This document shows positions 1-11,773 of a DNA stretch of 64,000 nucleotides, one piece after another. Position 1 is the stretch's first letter. Every line of letters begins with the position of its first letter. The notes under the pieces are model-generated. The model did no database searches, was not told the DNA's origin, and saw only the letters and a program-made list of their open reading frames with translations. The translations under genes and the position numbers were made by a program. The DNA is from Agrostemma githago (lineage: Eukaryota; Streptophyta; Magnoliopsida; Caryophyllales; Caryophyllaceae). Where the stretch lies: positions 10,507,113 to 10,571,112 of the forward strand of contig OY288261.1 of NCBI GenBank assembly GCA_958450325.1, written 5' to 3'.

Positions 1-1158
1 TTAAAATCGTCGTATTTTGTAAAAAAAAAAAGATGTAATGATTTTTTAGCATCAACGAGATTTAATTTAATTCTTTTAATACGATATTCGACTATAGAGT
101 TGATATCGTATTTTAAGAATGTTTGTTATATGAAAATAGTTTTTGTAGTATCGATATTAGAAATAATAAAAAAAACGACGAACGACCCATAATAAAAAAA
201 GACGACTAATGACCCGTAAGAGAAAAAAAAAAAAGACAGACGACGAAAAGGAAGAAAACGAGAGGGAGAAGAGAGAAAGGAGAGAAGTCGGGTTTGGTTA
301 CACCCTCAACCTACATGCTTTTGTTTACTCGGATCGGGGCTTGTCGGACTGTGGCTAGGGCACGGGAGCGTCGAGTTAATGTTAGTGAGTTATGGTGGCT
401 CGGTTTGAACGTGAAGGGTGTCGAGTATAGGGGCCGGTTCCTTCGGGTTTTGGATGTACTATCGGTTTCTCGATGCTAAGTGTATGAATCGTAGATGTGT
501 AAAAAGGTTGGTGATTTTTCTGAATCGTAGATGTTAGATGTGTTGTGCAAGGGGCCTATTTATAGGGAAGTTCCCGACCTTGGCTAGGAGAAGTGTTTGG
601 GTTAGAACTACCGCTTAGGATAGGAAATGTAAGAAGCTGAGAAGAACGAGAATTCCGTTTGCTTGACGAGGAAGCAAGGAAAACCGGCTGAAAACAGCCT
701 GCTCGGCCGAGTGCCCTACGCTTGGTCGGGTGTTCGATTCGGTATTCAGATAGAATTCTTACTTGAGATCGAATTCTATCGTTAAACGGATTTGTTTAAT
801 ATTTTGTGTAGCTGATTTTTTGTAGTGTTGGAGTCCAAACCGGAAGTGTGAGGTGTCATGGCTGGTCCGTGTGTCTCGGGAATATCTCTGACCGGGTTTT
901 GACTCGGTCGCTAAAAGACGGTTTTGCCCCCTGGTGCCGGTTTTGACCCAAATTAATCTTATTTGACTCGAAACGACCCACTGGGCCTGATTTTGAGGTT
1001 GGTTTTGTGAGATATGTACTCCGTAAAAAGCCCAAGCCAAATGCCAATGATTTTGAGCCCGTTTTCGAGTATATTAAAGCACGTTTGCGTCCGATCATCA
1101 TCGGGTGTTTGTCGGAAACTGCTATAGACACCTGGCGGTCAAAATGTGGGTGTCTACA
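1..1158 (-). mobile_element. Partial LTR (right end) of a TGTAGACACCC-family retrotransposon
   Basis: This stretch matches, with moderate divergence, the right-hand part of the minus-strand LTR at 52457-54717, from the motif TTAAAATCGTCGTATTTTGT through to the terminal GGGTGTCTACA. Read on the minus strand it starts with TGTAGACACCC. It has a TATA box (TATAAATA, minus strand, 557-564) and the conserved 18-nt motif at 300-317. The left part lies outside the window. The sequence right of 1158 is not retroelement-internal, so this is a right-hand (5') LTR or a solo LTR. It has no credible coding sequence. Confidence 0.85.
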
Positions 1159-4100
1159 GTATCTATTCGATTAATTCGTGTTCCTGACACCCTTTTTATT
1201 TTGTGGGACCACTTGACTTCTCGTTTTCCCACCATATTTACGTTCACTCCCCTTACTCTCTTTCCCACCGCTTCACCTATTCCCACTGTTATTAACATAC
1301 TTCCCCCTTCACTTCCCTGTTACCTCCCTGCCTCCTGTCTTCTTCACGCCTTTCTCTTTCTTTTTTTTCTTCTCCGGTCAACTTTTGATCACCGGCTTAC
1401 CAGCCTCCCTCTGTCCATTGTCGTGTCTCTATCCTGAACTCCGCCCAAGCTTCTGTGTCTTCGTCCTCTTCGTCACCTGAACTCGGTGAGTGATTTGTTC
1501 TCCTTTTCTTCTTCTCCTTCTGTTTCATCCGAGTATCGTTGCTGCTGCTGTTGTGTGTCTTCTTCCTCTTTCTGTTTCGTACTGATGTGATTGAATCTGT
1601 TGTTCGTTAGTTTGGCGTTGTTGTTGTTGTTGTTGTTATTACTGCTGCGTTTTGTTGTTGTTGTTGCTGTCGATATTTTTGCTGCCCCATATGTCCGTTG
1701 ATTACTGCTACTATTCTTAGCTTGTTTCGGTTGTCATCCTTGTTGCTGTTACGTTTATTCTTCTGCCATTTGCTGCTATCTTTTATCGACTAGATCCCTC
1801 GGTTGGTGACCCTGTTTCTTCTTCCTTGTTCTGATGCTTATCCTTCATTTTTTTTCTCCGCTGTTGATGACGGTACTAGTGTCGTTTCGCTAAGTTTTGT
1901 TCGGTTGTTGTATCGTAACGTTCTGGAGATCCTTCTGTTCTTCTTCTTCTTCTTCTTCTTATTTATTGATTCTGCCGTTGCTATTCGGTTTCGTCGTACT
2001 GTTGCCGTGTTACGATACTGCTCAAATTTTCATGTTTTCGTGTTCTTTTCGCATTTCTACTCGTGCGTGTTCGTCAGTTCCTATGTATATCGTTGTTGTC
2101 TGATCTTCTGCGCCCGTTTTGTACCTTCGAGTCCGTGTTTGTCTTCATTTACCTATATCCTTTCCCTTCTCCATTCTTGCTAATCGTCCCTTCACCTCTA
2201 GTCTAATTCGACCATGTATCCAATCTTTTCCGTTTCCGTCTTTTGTCTATTACGCTCGTCTCATCCTTTTGTTTTGTTTTCTCGATCTCCGCGATGAATC
2301 TTGCTGAGAAGACCAATGTTTCTACAACTGGGAGCTTAAAGATAGTACTATCGATTTGGAACTTAGACTAATCAAGGTCAAAAACGTGATCGTTTGAAGT
2401 CGTCTTGAGGTAACTTTAGGACGTTACTCGATTTTATATCGTATGTTTGAGTAGTATGTCGTAAATATTTTAACTTCGGTTTTCTAATTTTAGCTATTCA
2501 TTATTTGCTAATTATAATTTTTTTTTTAAAATCGTATGTCAATATTTTTACAACTATCGATATCGTTTTATAAATCGTTAGTAATTTTATTATTTATGAT
2601 CGTTATAATATTTTGTTGGTTATCGTGACACTAGTAACTAAATAATGTCGGTTTTATATTTTCGTCATATTTCGTTAATTTATAATTTTCTACTCAAAAT
2701 CGTATTTTTATATTATAATCGAGATTTGTATACTTGTTGAATAAATTAATTTCGTTTTACGACTTATATTAATAAATGAGAAAATAGTCGATTTTATTTT
2801 AAATATATTTTAGTCGAGACTATTTTCACTACAAATTTCCTATTTATTTCCATTTGACTATTTTTAGTAAAATCCGTATTATTTATTAATAAAAGTTATT
2901 TTCTAAAAATAATTTGAAACCTTTGTAAAATCCATTTCATTTAAAAAATTCGTTGACTCAATTAATTTTGATATCGTTTTTCTTAAAATATCTCCTTTCT
3001 AAAATTTATCGTTTTAATTCGATTTTCTAATTATTTATAAAATACTATATATTGACTTATTATATTTTATTTATATTTTTGAGTAACGAATTTAGAAATA
3101 ATATTAAAGTTACGATAACGACGATAATAATAAAATGTTAATTTCGTTAGAAATGTTATTTTTATACATTTCACTTATTTTAATAACTTACGGATTTTCT
3201 ATAACAATATTTCTATTTTAAGTAAGTTTCTAAAATTAGTAATTTTCTATTTATAGAAAGTTTCCCTTTTAATATATATTGTTTATTCTTTTTATCTCCA
3301 TATTATTTATAATGATTATTTATTCTCTATATCAATAATGGCTTGTTTTGGAGTTATGGAATAAGGACAAGTGTGAGGTTTAGAATAATTCTAGGGTTTA
3401 CGTTTTTGCCACTAACTATAAGACTAGTGTATCAGGAATCGGTACATTAGTTGTTGAACCAGATGACAGTTATCCCGGGAGTTGTATACATTTTGACCTT
3501 AAGCTTAGGCCTCGCAGTAAGTCGCCGTTATAAGTTGAACTGGGTGACAGGTAATCCCAGGAGGGGTGTACATTTTCTTAAACTAGGGCCACGCATTTAT
3601 AAGTCGCCGTCCTATTATGGTTGAGTAGCCTAGTTAGAGACCGAAGTTTGATTTGTTTGAACTAAGTTCTCGAAGCTAGTTTTAGTATTCTCCTAGTGAA
3701 AGTCTAGCCGTCTACACTAATCCTATCCATAACGTCTTTTTGAATATTTTTATTATTATCGATACATTTTGGTTAGCAGGTTGGCAAATATTTGAAGTTT
3801 TCTTCTGAAAACTTGTTCTGATTTTATTGTTCCAATATTTTGAGTTTTCTCCGAAAGCCTATTTTTATTATATCATTTAATGTTTTCCATTTTAATTATT
3901 TTTATATAGTAATACTTTTATTTTTCCATATGATATAATATGGCTGGGAGAACGTCCGAGTTACTCCCCACTAACGTGGCTGTTATGTTTATAACATCAA
4001 AGGTATTTGCTGTTGGGTTTTGGGTGTGAGCTAGCGAGTAGCGTGGATCCCACTCTTTCTTCATTCATGTTTATTTATGGATTTTTGGTAACCTTGTTTG

Positions 4101-4248
4101 GAGGATATTTATTTTAGCCCTTTTGTAAAAAGTGGCCTCTGTATTGATTGACCGTTCTTTTATTAAAATATAGAACATCAGTGTGTTTTAATCCCAAATC
4201 TACAGTGTTTCCGCCACTGTATTACGTTAGAATTTCTAGGGGATTACA
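1159..4248 (+). mobile_element. Solo-LTR-like unit R1 (family ending GGGGATTACA), 5' end uncertain
   Basis: The segment from about 3330 to 4248 is clearly homologous to 16826-17319 plus 21835-22306. Shared blocks include GGAGTTATGGAATAAGGA, TAAGTCGCCGT, CTCGAAGCTAGTTTT, GGCTGGGAGAACGT, GCTAGCGAGTAG and the terminal CTACAGTGTTTCCGCCACTGTAT...GGGGATTACA. The first kilobase (about 1190-2300) is pyrimidine-rich and leader-like, and aligns only loosely with the second copy. The start was probably destroyed by the LTR ending at 1158. No PBS follows 4248, so a solo LTR is the simplest reading. Open frames here are low-complexity and not coding. Confidence 0.6.
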
Positions 4249-4734
4249 GTTCAGGTCATTGATTAACTAATCTGGGCAGGACAAGTGAATCAAACAATTA
4301 TAACATTCAAAAAGAGATTACGGACAATTAATCAACAATCAAATTAACTCGAGATAAAATCCCAATTAAGAGGAACCGAGCTGACCTTAACCCTAAAAAT
4401 AAACTACTCAGACATGATTAAAATGAATCTAATTAATTTACCGACTAAAATTAAACATGAAATAAGCATAATTAAAGGACAAAGACTACAACTTTAAACT
4501 AAATAATCAAATCATTGAAAGTAATTAAACAAGTAAATTAACATAATAAAACAACCAGATAAAAAGGGAGAGGGAAATTATACCAAACATGAAGATAAAA
4601 TTGCATAGATAAATGAGAAAGATAGTATGGAAAGATTAATCTGAGCTAATCAAACTTACCATCTAAATGGAACTGGATTACGATTAATAATGATGAGATT
4701 TGAGATTAATAAAGAAAACGAAAGGAATGCTACC
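4249..4734. other. Unassigned AT-rich spacer
   Basis: About 490 bp between two solo LTRs. I see no open frame, PBS or repeat similarity to the rest of the window. Together with 22312-22793 it is probably the older DNA into which the R2 LTR inserted; the CTCCT duplication joins the two pieces. Confidence 0.5.
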
Positions 4735-4739
4735 CTCCT
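4735..4739. repeat. Left target-site duplication of solo LTR R2 (CTCCT)
   Basis: CTCCT directly precedes TGTAACACCC and recurs at 22307-22311 directly after GGGGATTACA. Confidence 0.8.
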
Positions 4740-7291
4740 TGTAACACCCGCTTTTTTTCTGAATGCTTTTATATTTTCCATTATGACCTTGTCATAACTC
4801 TATCACGTTTCGGCCTTCTGTTTTATCATTTTTCTGAGCTTTATTTATATTTTCGAGTCAAATAATATTGATTTTTTATTTTAAAAGATTTTAATTCTTT
4901 TAACCTATTTATTTGATTTTCATCATAAACTATTTATTTTTCCGCGAGGAATTCTATTTCTCTATGAATTAACGTTTTTAAGCTCGGATTTAAGCTATTT
5001 TTTTTTCTACAAATGTCTAAATATATTTATATGATATTTTCAACTAAGAGATATTTTTATTTACGAAAATTTAGTCATTTATGATTTTATTACGAAGCGT
5101 CGTAAATAATTATTTTCCAACGCGAGGTCTACTCGATTTGCTTTGAAATACCTTTAACGATTTAACGATTCTTTTTTTTATCAACATACAAATTATTTGA
5201 GACCTTTTCCCCATGTTTTGGACCGGCACATCTCCTTGTCACACCCTTACTACGTTTTTCTTTATATGTTTCGTTTTATTATGTTAAAACGTAAAGATAA
5301 TGCTTTTCTTACCCATTTATTTGACAAATTATTGAACAAACCTTTCATACTCCCTCCCCTTTTCATTTGCCTGTCTCTCTAAGCTTGTAGCCTCCTTGTT
5401 TTTATCAAAAAAATTATTATCATTCATGCTTAAAACCATCCATTTCCTAAAACATTCATTTGGCTATTAAACAAAAAAAACTCCTTCCTTTTTCCCTCAA
5501 AACCATGACATCCATCAGCATTACAAGGCTGATTCTTGCTTCAATTCGAGTCATGATCATCTCGTTTTCATCGTCGAATTAATCCTTATTCCGATCCTTT
5601 CGTTAAGGTAATAATCGATGTTGTTTTCGATCGTTATTCACCTTAATTTTCTTAGTTTTTCTCATGGTATTTTTCTGCCATGATTTTTGTGTGTTGTAGG
5701 ATTTTTGAATGATTCCGAAGCCAACGAGTATATTATCGACTCGGATTTGGATTAGAGGTAACGTCGATGTTACTCGGTATTTCGTGATTTTATTTGTGTG
5801 ATTGCATGTATATTTTTATATTTCATTTTTGACAATATATGTATGTCATATAATCTGGAAAATTTCTAAAAGTTGAAAATTTGCATGTTTCGGTATTTTT
5901 ATCGCTTTTACGAGATTAACGATTAAATCGTCATAATAATTTGTAAATTCGTAATATTCGGCCTAAACTTGTAATATATGATTATATTCTGTAAAAATGA
6001 GGTTTTTGAAGATTTTTAATAATTTGGCATTTTTCTGATATTTTAGATATCGATTATTGAATTATTACGTTTACGGACAAAAATGATTAAAAGCCGATTT
6101 TTAGTTCTAGTACTTAAACATTTTATTTTAATTTTAAATTTGACGTGGAAAATATTTCTGATGAAAAAGAATTTTCTAAATTTTTTCATAATTTTTCGGA
6201 TTTTTTAAAGTGTGTGAATTAATTAATCACTTTAAATCATCGTTTATCGTTAAAACCGTGTTTGTCGTTAAAATTCCCGATTTCTTGTCTTTTGTTTAAA
6301 CCTGGAAAAAATATGTTTCTGATGGTTTCTTAATAAAATGTAATTTTATGATTTTTAGTGCTTTAATAAAATGTTAAGAACGATAAGTTTTATTAATGGA
6401 ATCGTTAATTGTGAAAACGGGTTTTAAAAGACGGTTTTAACAGAATTTATTAAATCTGGAATTTTGTAAATCTAGAAAATTGTTAGATTCTGGAAAATCA
6501 TGATTTTTAAGTTTAATAATAGTTTTTGGAAATTAATACTTAAATCGTTTTGTAATTACTATTTTTATTAATCGTTATTGTCGAGATTAGACGATTAACG
6601 AGAAAACCCCTTTAAAAGCCGAGTTTAAGGATTCTGGAAAATTTTCTTTTCGAGACAGAATGTCCAAAAGTATATTTTAGCTATTTTAAGTAATTTATTT
6701 ACTATTTATTAAAGTCTTTAATTAATAGTAATGATTTTTGGACAAAATTACGAATTATCGTTAAAATGCTTCGTTTTACCTAAAAGAATTATTTTTCCAG
6801 CAATTTTGAAAATATTTAAATCTGAAAGTTTAAGATTTAAATCACCACCTAACATACTCTAAATATGTTCAATGGTTTAATTAAATAAAAGACGTTAAAA
6901 TATTTAATTTTATATTTGCCGTAAAATCCTATTTATAATTTATTGTCGATTCTAATAATAACTAAGAAATTTTAGCTTTGTAACTTTTTAAAACACCATG
7001 ATTAGTAATATTAAAATGTTTCAGACAGTTTTAATCATTTTATAAACACTTGTAAGATATTTTAATAATTTCATAAACCTAAATGCTCTCACGTTGATAA
7101 TTAATATCGTTAAGGCCGAAAGTATTAGGTTTATAAATCTATGTTGTTTACTAAAAATGTTAAATTAGTATAAACTAATATTGTTTTCTATTTTAATATG
7201 ATGTTATTTTTAGTAAAGTTTCTAAAAATAGAAGTTTCCTAAAATAGAAAGTTTCCTCTTTTGGAAGACGATCCTTTTTCCCTTTTGTTCT

Positions 7292-7296
7292 CTTAT
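7292..7296. repeat. Left TSD (CTTAT) of the 7297-16811 retrotransposon
   Basis: CTTAT abuts the 5' LTR and recurs at 16812-16816 after the 3' LTR. A 5-bp duplication is typical of LTR retrotransposon integration. Confidence 0.93.
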
Positions 7297-9597
7297 TGTA
7301 GACACCCACATTTTGACCGCCAGGTGTCTATAGTAGGTCCCGCCAAACACCCAATGATGATAGGACGCGAACATGCTTTGATGGACTCGGATATGGGCTC
7401 GAAATCATGGACATTTGGTTTAGGCTTGTTAAGGAGTACAAATCTCACAAAACGGACCTCAAATCCAGGCCCAGTAGGTCGTTTCGAGTCAAATAAGACT
7501 AATTTGGGTCGATTCCGGCACCAGGGGTAAAACCGTCTTTTAGCGACCGAGTCAAACCCGGTCAAAGATATTTTTTCCCGAGTCACACGAGCTGGCCGTG
7601 ACACTACACGGCTGATTTGGACTCAAACACCAAAAAAATCAGCTTCAAATAATATTAAACAAATCCGTTTAGGGATAGGATTCGATCTTAAGTAGGAATT
7701 CTATCCGGAAACCGAATCAGAGATCGATCAAGCTCCCAGAACTCGGCTGAAACAGCCGAAATACTCCCACCAGCCGAGTATCCTTGCCTTACTCACCAAG
7801 AAACGAGAAGTTTTATTTCCTCACGAACTCTCGTTTTCCTATCCAAACCGGTGTTTCTTGTCACACAAGCAAGACCACCGCAATTCCTATAAATAGGACC
7901 TTACGTCTGACAATTCAACAGACATGAAATATCAACACAATAATCCCGACACACAATAATTTTTCAGAACTCGTGTCTAAAAATAAAGTCTCGAAATCTA
8001 CGTCCGAAGGAATACCGAAATAGCAACCAAAAAACCGACGAATCCATCCCGTCCAATCCGGCCGATCCACGCCCCACATACACACACAAAAACGTCCCAA
8101 AAACCGACACCTTAACTCACCCATATCATCTCGACGCTCACGTGCCCAAGCCACCGTCCGACGAGCCTTATTCCGAGTAAACAAAGCATGTAGGTTGAGG
8201 GTGTAAAATCAAACCCATCTCTTCTCCTTTCTCTCTCCCTAATCTCACGTTTCTTTCTTTTTGTCCGTCGTTTTATTTATTTATTTCGTCGATCGTCTAA
8301 TTATTAATATGGGTCGTTCATCGCATCATATTTTTATTTATTTTCGATAGTAAAACTATTTTTCGTATAACGTTCTTAAAATACGATACCGATTCTTTAA
8401 TCGAATATCGTACCTGCAAGAACTAAATTAATTTTATTCTCGTTGATGCTAATAAAATCATTATTCTTTTTATTTACAAAATTCGATGATTTTACACGCG
8501 GAGAGAATTAACATATTTTTCGTTCAAAACTCTTTTTTACGTTTTCGTTCAAAAACAAACGTTTTTCAAAAATCTTTTCCAAAACATTCCGACTATTCGA
8601 TATCGCTTTCGTAATCGAATATCGAATACGACGAATATCGAAAATATAAGTCGAGTATAAATTAATCCATATTTGTACGCGATTTATAGGAATTAACGGT
8701 TTTCGAACAAAATAAAAAAAACCCGGCAGACCACCACGCGGGTCGCGCGCCTGTCAGGCGACCCGCGCGGCGGCTTGGTTCGCCCGGCCTCCTTTTTCTC
8801 GTTTCTTCGCTTTTCTATTTTTAATTCCTTTCGAACATTATATTAAAATGCGACCTTCGCGACATATTTTAATAAATACTTTTTTTCGACCTCGGTCAAC
8901 ACGTGTTAATCAATCACGTGTCATAAACCTTTTCTAAAAATCATGCATATTTATTATTTATATCTTTATTCAATTTATTCACCGTTACTAACTCGTTTTC
9001 TCGTGTTTGTAGCTTTTTATTTGTTTTTATCGTTTTATTAGACTAAAACGAACTCACATGCTAAAATAACTTTGACGTTATTAGTTTAAACATGCATTAA
9101 ACGACTTAGCAACCCATTCATTTATTTTTCTCACATGCTTAGGAAAATAATGTTTGCATATCATTCAACCGTCGAACTAACCCGTGTACACCAAAAACGA
9201 ACGATATCTTAGTAAAGGCCGCTAAGTGCGGGCGGGGTTGGGTGTTCTTAGTGAACTTCCCAACACGTACCCTCACCCCTTACTCAGAACCATGGTTTCC
9301 GGATGTCCGAATCCATTGGCAACGAGAGTCATTCAATATACGATTAACCGCCCAGTCGGCATCGGTATCGATATGCAAAGGGACGAGCCCAATAAACTCT
9401 GACATCGGAAATGGGCCGTATTTTGTATACGACCCACTACGACATAGAGGGGGCTCGAACGGTTCCGAATAACCATAAAATTCGGTGGCGACTCCTACTT
9501 CGATTTAAATTTCAATTTGACCATCTCATATGGAGATTCATTCGCCTCCCCAAACCCGCGCGTGGCCGCGTCGGGGTGGACCTATGTCATGTCCACA
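7297..9597 (+). repeat. 5' LTR of the gag-only retrotransposon
   Basis: TG...CA ends. Near the left edge an inverted repeat TAGACACC/GGTGTCTA forms a potential hairpin. A TATA box (TATAAATA, 7888-7895) sits about 590 bp in, giving U3 of about 0.6 kb, with the conserved 18-nt motif at 8187-8204. The GC-rich palindromic cassette at 8736-8773 contrasts with the AT-rich surroundings. The right end is GTGGACCTATGTCATGTCCACA, itself partly self-complementary. Short open frames near 9242-9626 are present in every copy but match nothing I recognise. Confidence 0.93.
7888..7895 (+). promoter_or_regulatory. TATA box of the 5' LTR
   Basis: TATAAATA lies in a CCTATAAATAGG context. The same box occurs at the corresponding place in the related LTRs (557-564 minus, 17824-17831, 24452-24459 minus, 54108-54115 minus). 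Transcription would be expected to start about 30 bp downstream. Confidence 0.75.
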
Positions 9598-9600
9598 ATT

Positions 9601-9618
9601 TGGCGACTCCGCTGGGGA
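9601..9618 (+). other. Primer-binding site
   Basis: TGGCGACTCCGCTGGGGA begins three bases after the LTR end and has the TGG start expected to pair with a tRNA CCA tail. The reverse complement of a near-identical site (TGGCGACTCCGTTGGGGA) lies at 52436-52453 beside the minus-strand sister element. I could not assign the tRNA species with confidence. Confidence 0.85.
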
Positions 9619-11080
9619 TCAACTGATGAGTCACTTACCATCGGCATCCCTAGGGTGAGACTCGAAAAGAAATCGTTCGAATAGTAATGTACACGTTTTA
9701 GTTCAATGGGCCATGCATAACCCAATCTTTCCCGGGCCGGTTACTTGTGACCGACGTCCCACTATACCACGGTGCGTTCCTACTTGGACCCACTAAAGAC
9801 ATCGATGGTGGAACTCGTTTAGGTTTTGCGGCATGTCCTAAGACCCACTCGGCTTAGGGAGTCCGTCCTCAGTACGAGAAAGCCATCGTTGTTGGTATAG
9901 ACCCTATTAGACCGACCGAGACTTAGACTAGGAGCATACATGGTGTCGTTATACTGTTTCCGTGACTACATGCTACTTGGTCCGTGTCTCATCTTTTTTT
10001 TTTTTTCTTTTTTTTTCAAAAAACCGTGTTTTCAAAAAAAAAACTTGCACCTTTTTTCGAAAACCATCCATTTTTCAAAACCCGGAAAGCTACCGAATTT
10101 AGGACTTATGATTTTGACTCAAAATAGCCTATTTTTAGCCGGTATGCTGTCCAAACCTTTTCAAAAATTCAAAACTCGGCCCGATAAACCTTTTTTCCGA
10201 TTTTCAAAAAAAAGATTGGGCCGTCCAACCCGACTTTGCTCGGTTTTCAAAATTCAAACCCTCTTCTTCTTAGGACTTCCCGTATTTAGCAGTGTCGGGT
10301 CTTGTCATAAGTAGTAAGAGTCCATAGCGTCGAAACTCCGTCGATCTTACATCACGGGTTTCCACCCCATCCCAAGTCCGCCTTATTAGTCAAGGCACGG
10401 CCCACCTACGTAGGACAAACTCCTACAAAGGGAAGCCCACTTACACAATCGAGTCCAAAGTCTGGGGAATAGCTCACACGTAGGTATTTCTTCACACAGG
10501 ACTAGGCCCATTCTGCCGAAATCCTAAAGAAAGCCCACCGTCCACGAGTCACCCGTCTAGGAGTCGGTCTTCACCCCCACTCAGGGGCTACCCTTCAGTC
10601 ACGGTTGCTCTAAGGGTCTTGTCTTACACGTGTTGTCTCACGTACCTCACTTTCGAGTCACTTAGATGTCACACCATTTGAGTCCTATCAAAGCCTTTAG
10701 TCTCACTCGGGGGCTGTCCTCCACCCGAGCAGTCAACCATGGTCACCCTAGGGAGTACCCCACGTTCATCCTACACCGGCGTCCTTATGATGCCTTTTTC
10801 GAGTCGTACCTATACTACGAATACTCGAGTCACCTAGGGTTAGGTCACCACGGTTGGTCCGAGCACGTGATGCTGTCAAACACGGTCGCCCCATTTTCGG
10901 ACTCACCCTTTCGCATCTCGAGTCCAATTCACGGTCGTTACTTTGTCTAGGTCAACGTTCGAGTATCCCAGTCCAAGAGTCTTAGTCATTCCCGTCCCCC
11001 CGGGCCATGTCTAGTTTGACTCCCTCTCTTACATGTATGCAAAACCGAGCTTAGGCAAGTTCTAACACCCGTCATTTCTT
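9619..11080 (+). other. Non-coding leader of the gag-only element
   Basis: About 1.45 kb between PBS and gag. It has homopolymer runs (about 9990-10080) and recurring blocks of the type CACTCGGGGGCT / GTCACGGTTG / GAGTCAC, apparently diverged repeats. The minus-strand sister carries the same leader (51050-52430 reversed). No frame looks coding; the open frames at 9940-10314 and 10666-10950 run through these repeats. Confidence 0.55.
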
Positions 11081-11161
11081 CCGATCAGGGACCCTATAAA
11101 CGAGATACTACCTAACCACGACAAAGTCCGCGCTATCGAGAAAGGGGATATCCAAGGAAGC

Positions 11162-11773
11162 ATGCTTATGCTATCTTGCTCCATTAACAATATCTTCTCA
11201 AAAATCAATACCGCCCTAGATAACCTAAATGCCAGGGTGACAACCATCGAAGAAGACCTTGTAAGAACCCGATCCCGTCTAACACAGCTAGAGCGGGTAA
11301 GGCAGCCAATCACCCAACGGAGCCATTTGAAGGGTGAACATTCTTACGAAACTGTCCGATGCCCTCAAGATGGCAAGATCGAGAGAGGTAACCCTCAAGT
11401 CACCTCTCCGAAAATCAATAACCAGTCAGAGGTAAGGACATTTACCCACTTGGATATGTCCTACACCGTCGCTTTCCAAAGATTGGTTTCGAAGGGCCTA
11501 ATATCACCTATAGGCCCAACAGTCGACCCACCTTTAGAAAAACGTTCCAAGGCATGGAATGCCGATCATTATTGCAAATTCCATAGAGGGAGGGGACACG
11601 ATACAGAGCAGTGCTGGAAACTGAAACACCTCATCCAAGATTTCCTCGATGCCGGGAGGACTCCCGTTTTGGAAACATTATCACTTGCAAAGCCCCTCAT
11701 GGACTACACAGGGCCCGGTGAGCAAAGCATCCAATCTACCTCCCATGCATCCAAGAGTCCGGATTTGATTTAA
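11162..11773 (+). CDS. Truncated gag-like protein with zinc knuckle
   Basis: A 203-residue open frame. Residues about 20-50 are predicted helical or coiled (NARVTTIEEDLVRTRSRLTQ). Near residue 140 lies a gag-type knuckle, YCKFHRGRGHDTEQCWKLK, i.e. C-x6-G-H-x4-C followed by the leucine-rich tail typical of plant gypsy gag C-termini. The large N-terminal retrotransposon gag domain is missing and no pol follows, so it is much shorter than a normal gag. The frame stays open somewhat upstream of the first ATG, so the start is uncertain. It presumably binds element RNA in virus-like particles supplied by a helper. The minus-strand sister element has lost this segment completely. Confidence 0.7.
   Translation: MLMLSCSINNIFSKINTALDNLNARVTTIEEDLVRTRSRLTQLERVRQPITQRSHLKGEHSYETVRCPQDGKIERGNPQVTSPKINNQSEVRTFTHLDMSYTVAFQRLVSKGLISPIGPTVDPPLEKRSKAWNADHYCKFHRGRGHDTEQCWKLKHLIQDFLDAGRTPVLETLSLAKPLMDYTGPGEQSIQSTSHASKSPDLI

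Noticed and set aside
1803..2307. Phe/Ser-rich open frames near 1800-2300
   Set aside because: Low-complexity translation of pyrimidine-rich leader-like DNA; no homologous frame in the R2 copy.
9242..9626. Open frames (76 and 71 codons) conserved in several LTR copies
   Set aside because: They recur only because the LTR 3' part is conserved at DNA level; the frame is not kept in the diverged copies and no domain is recognisable.
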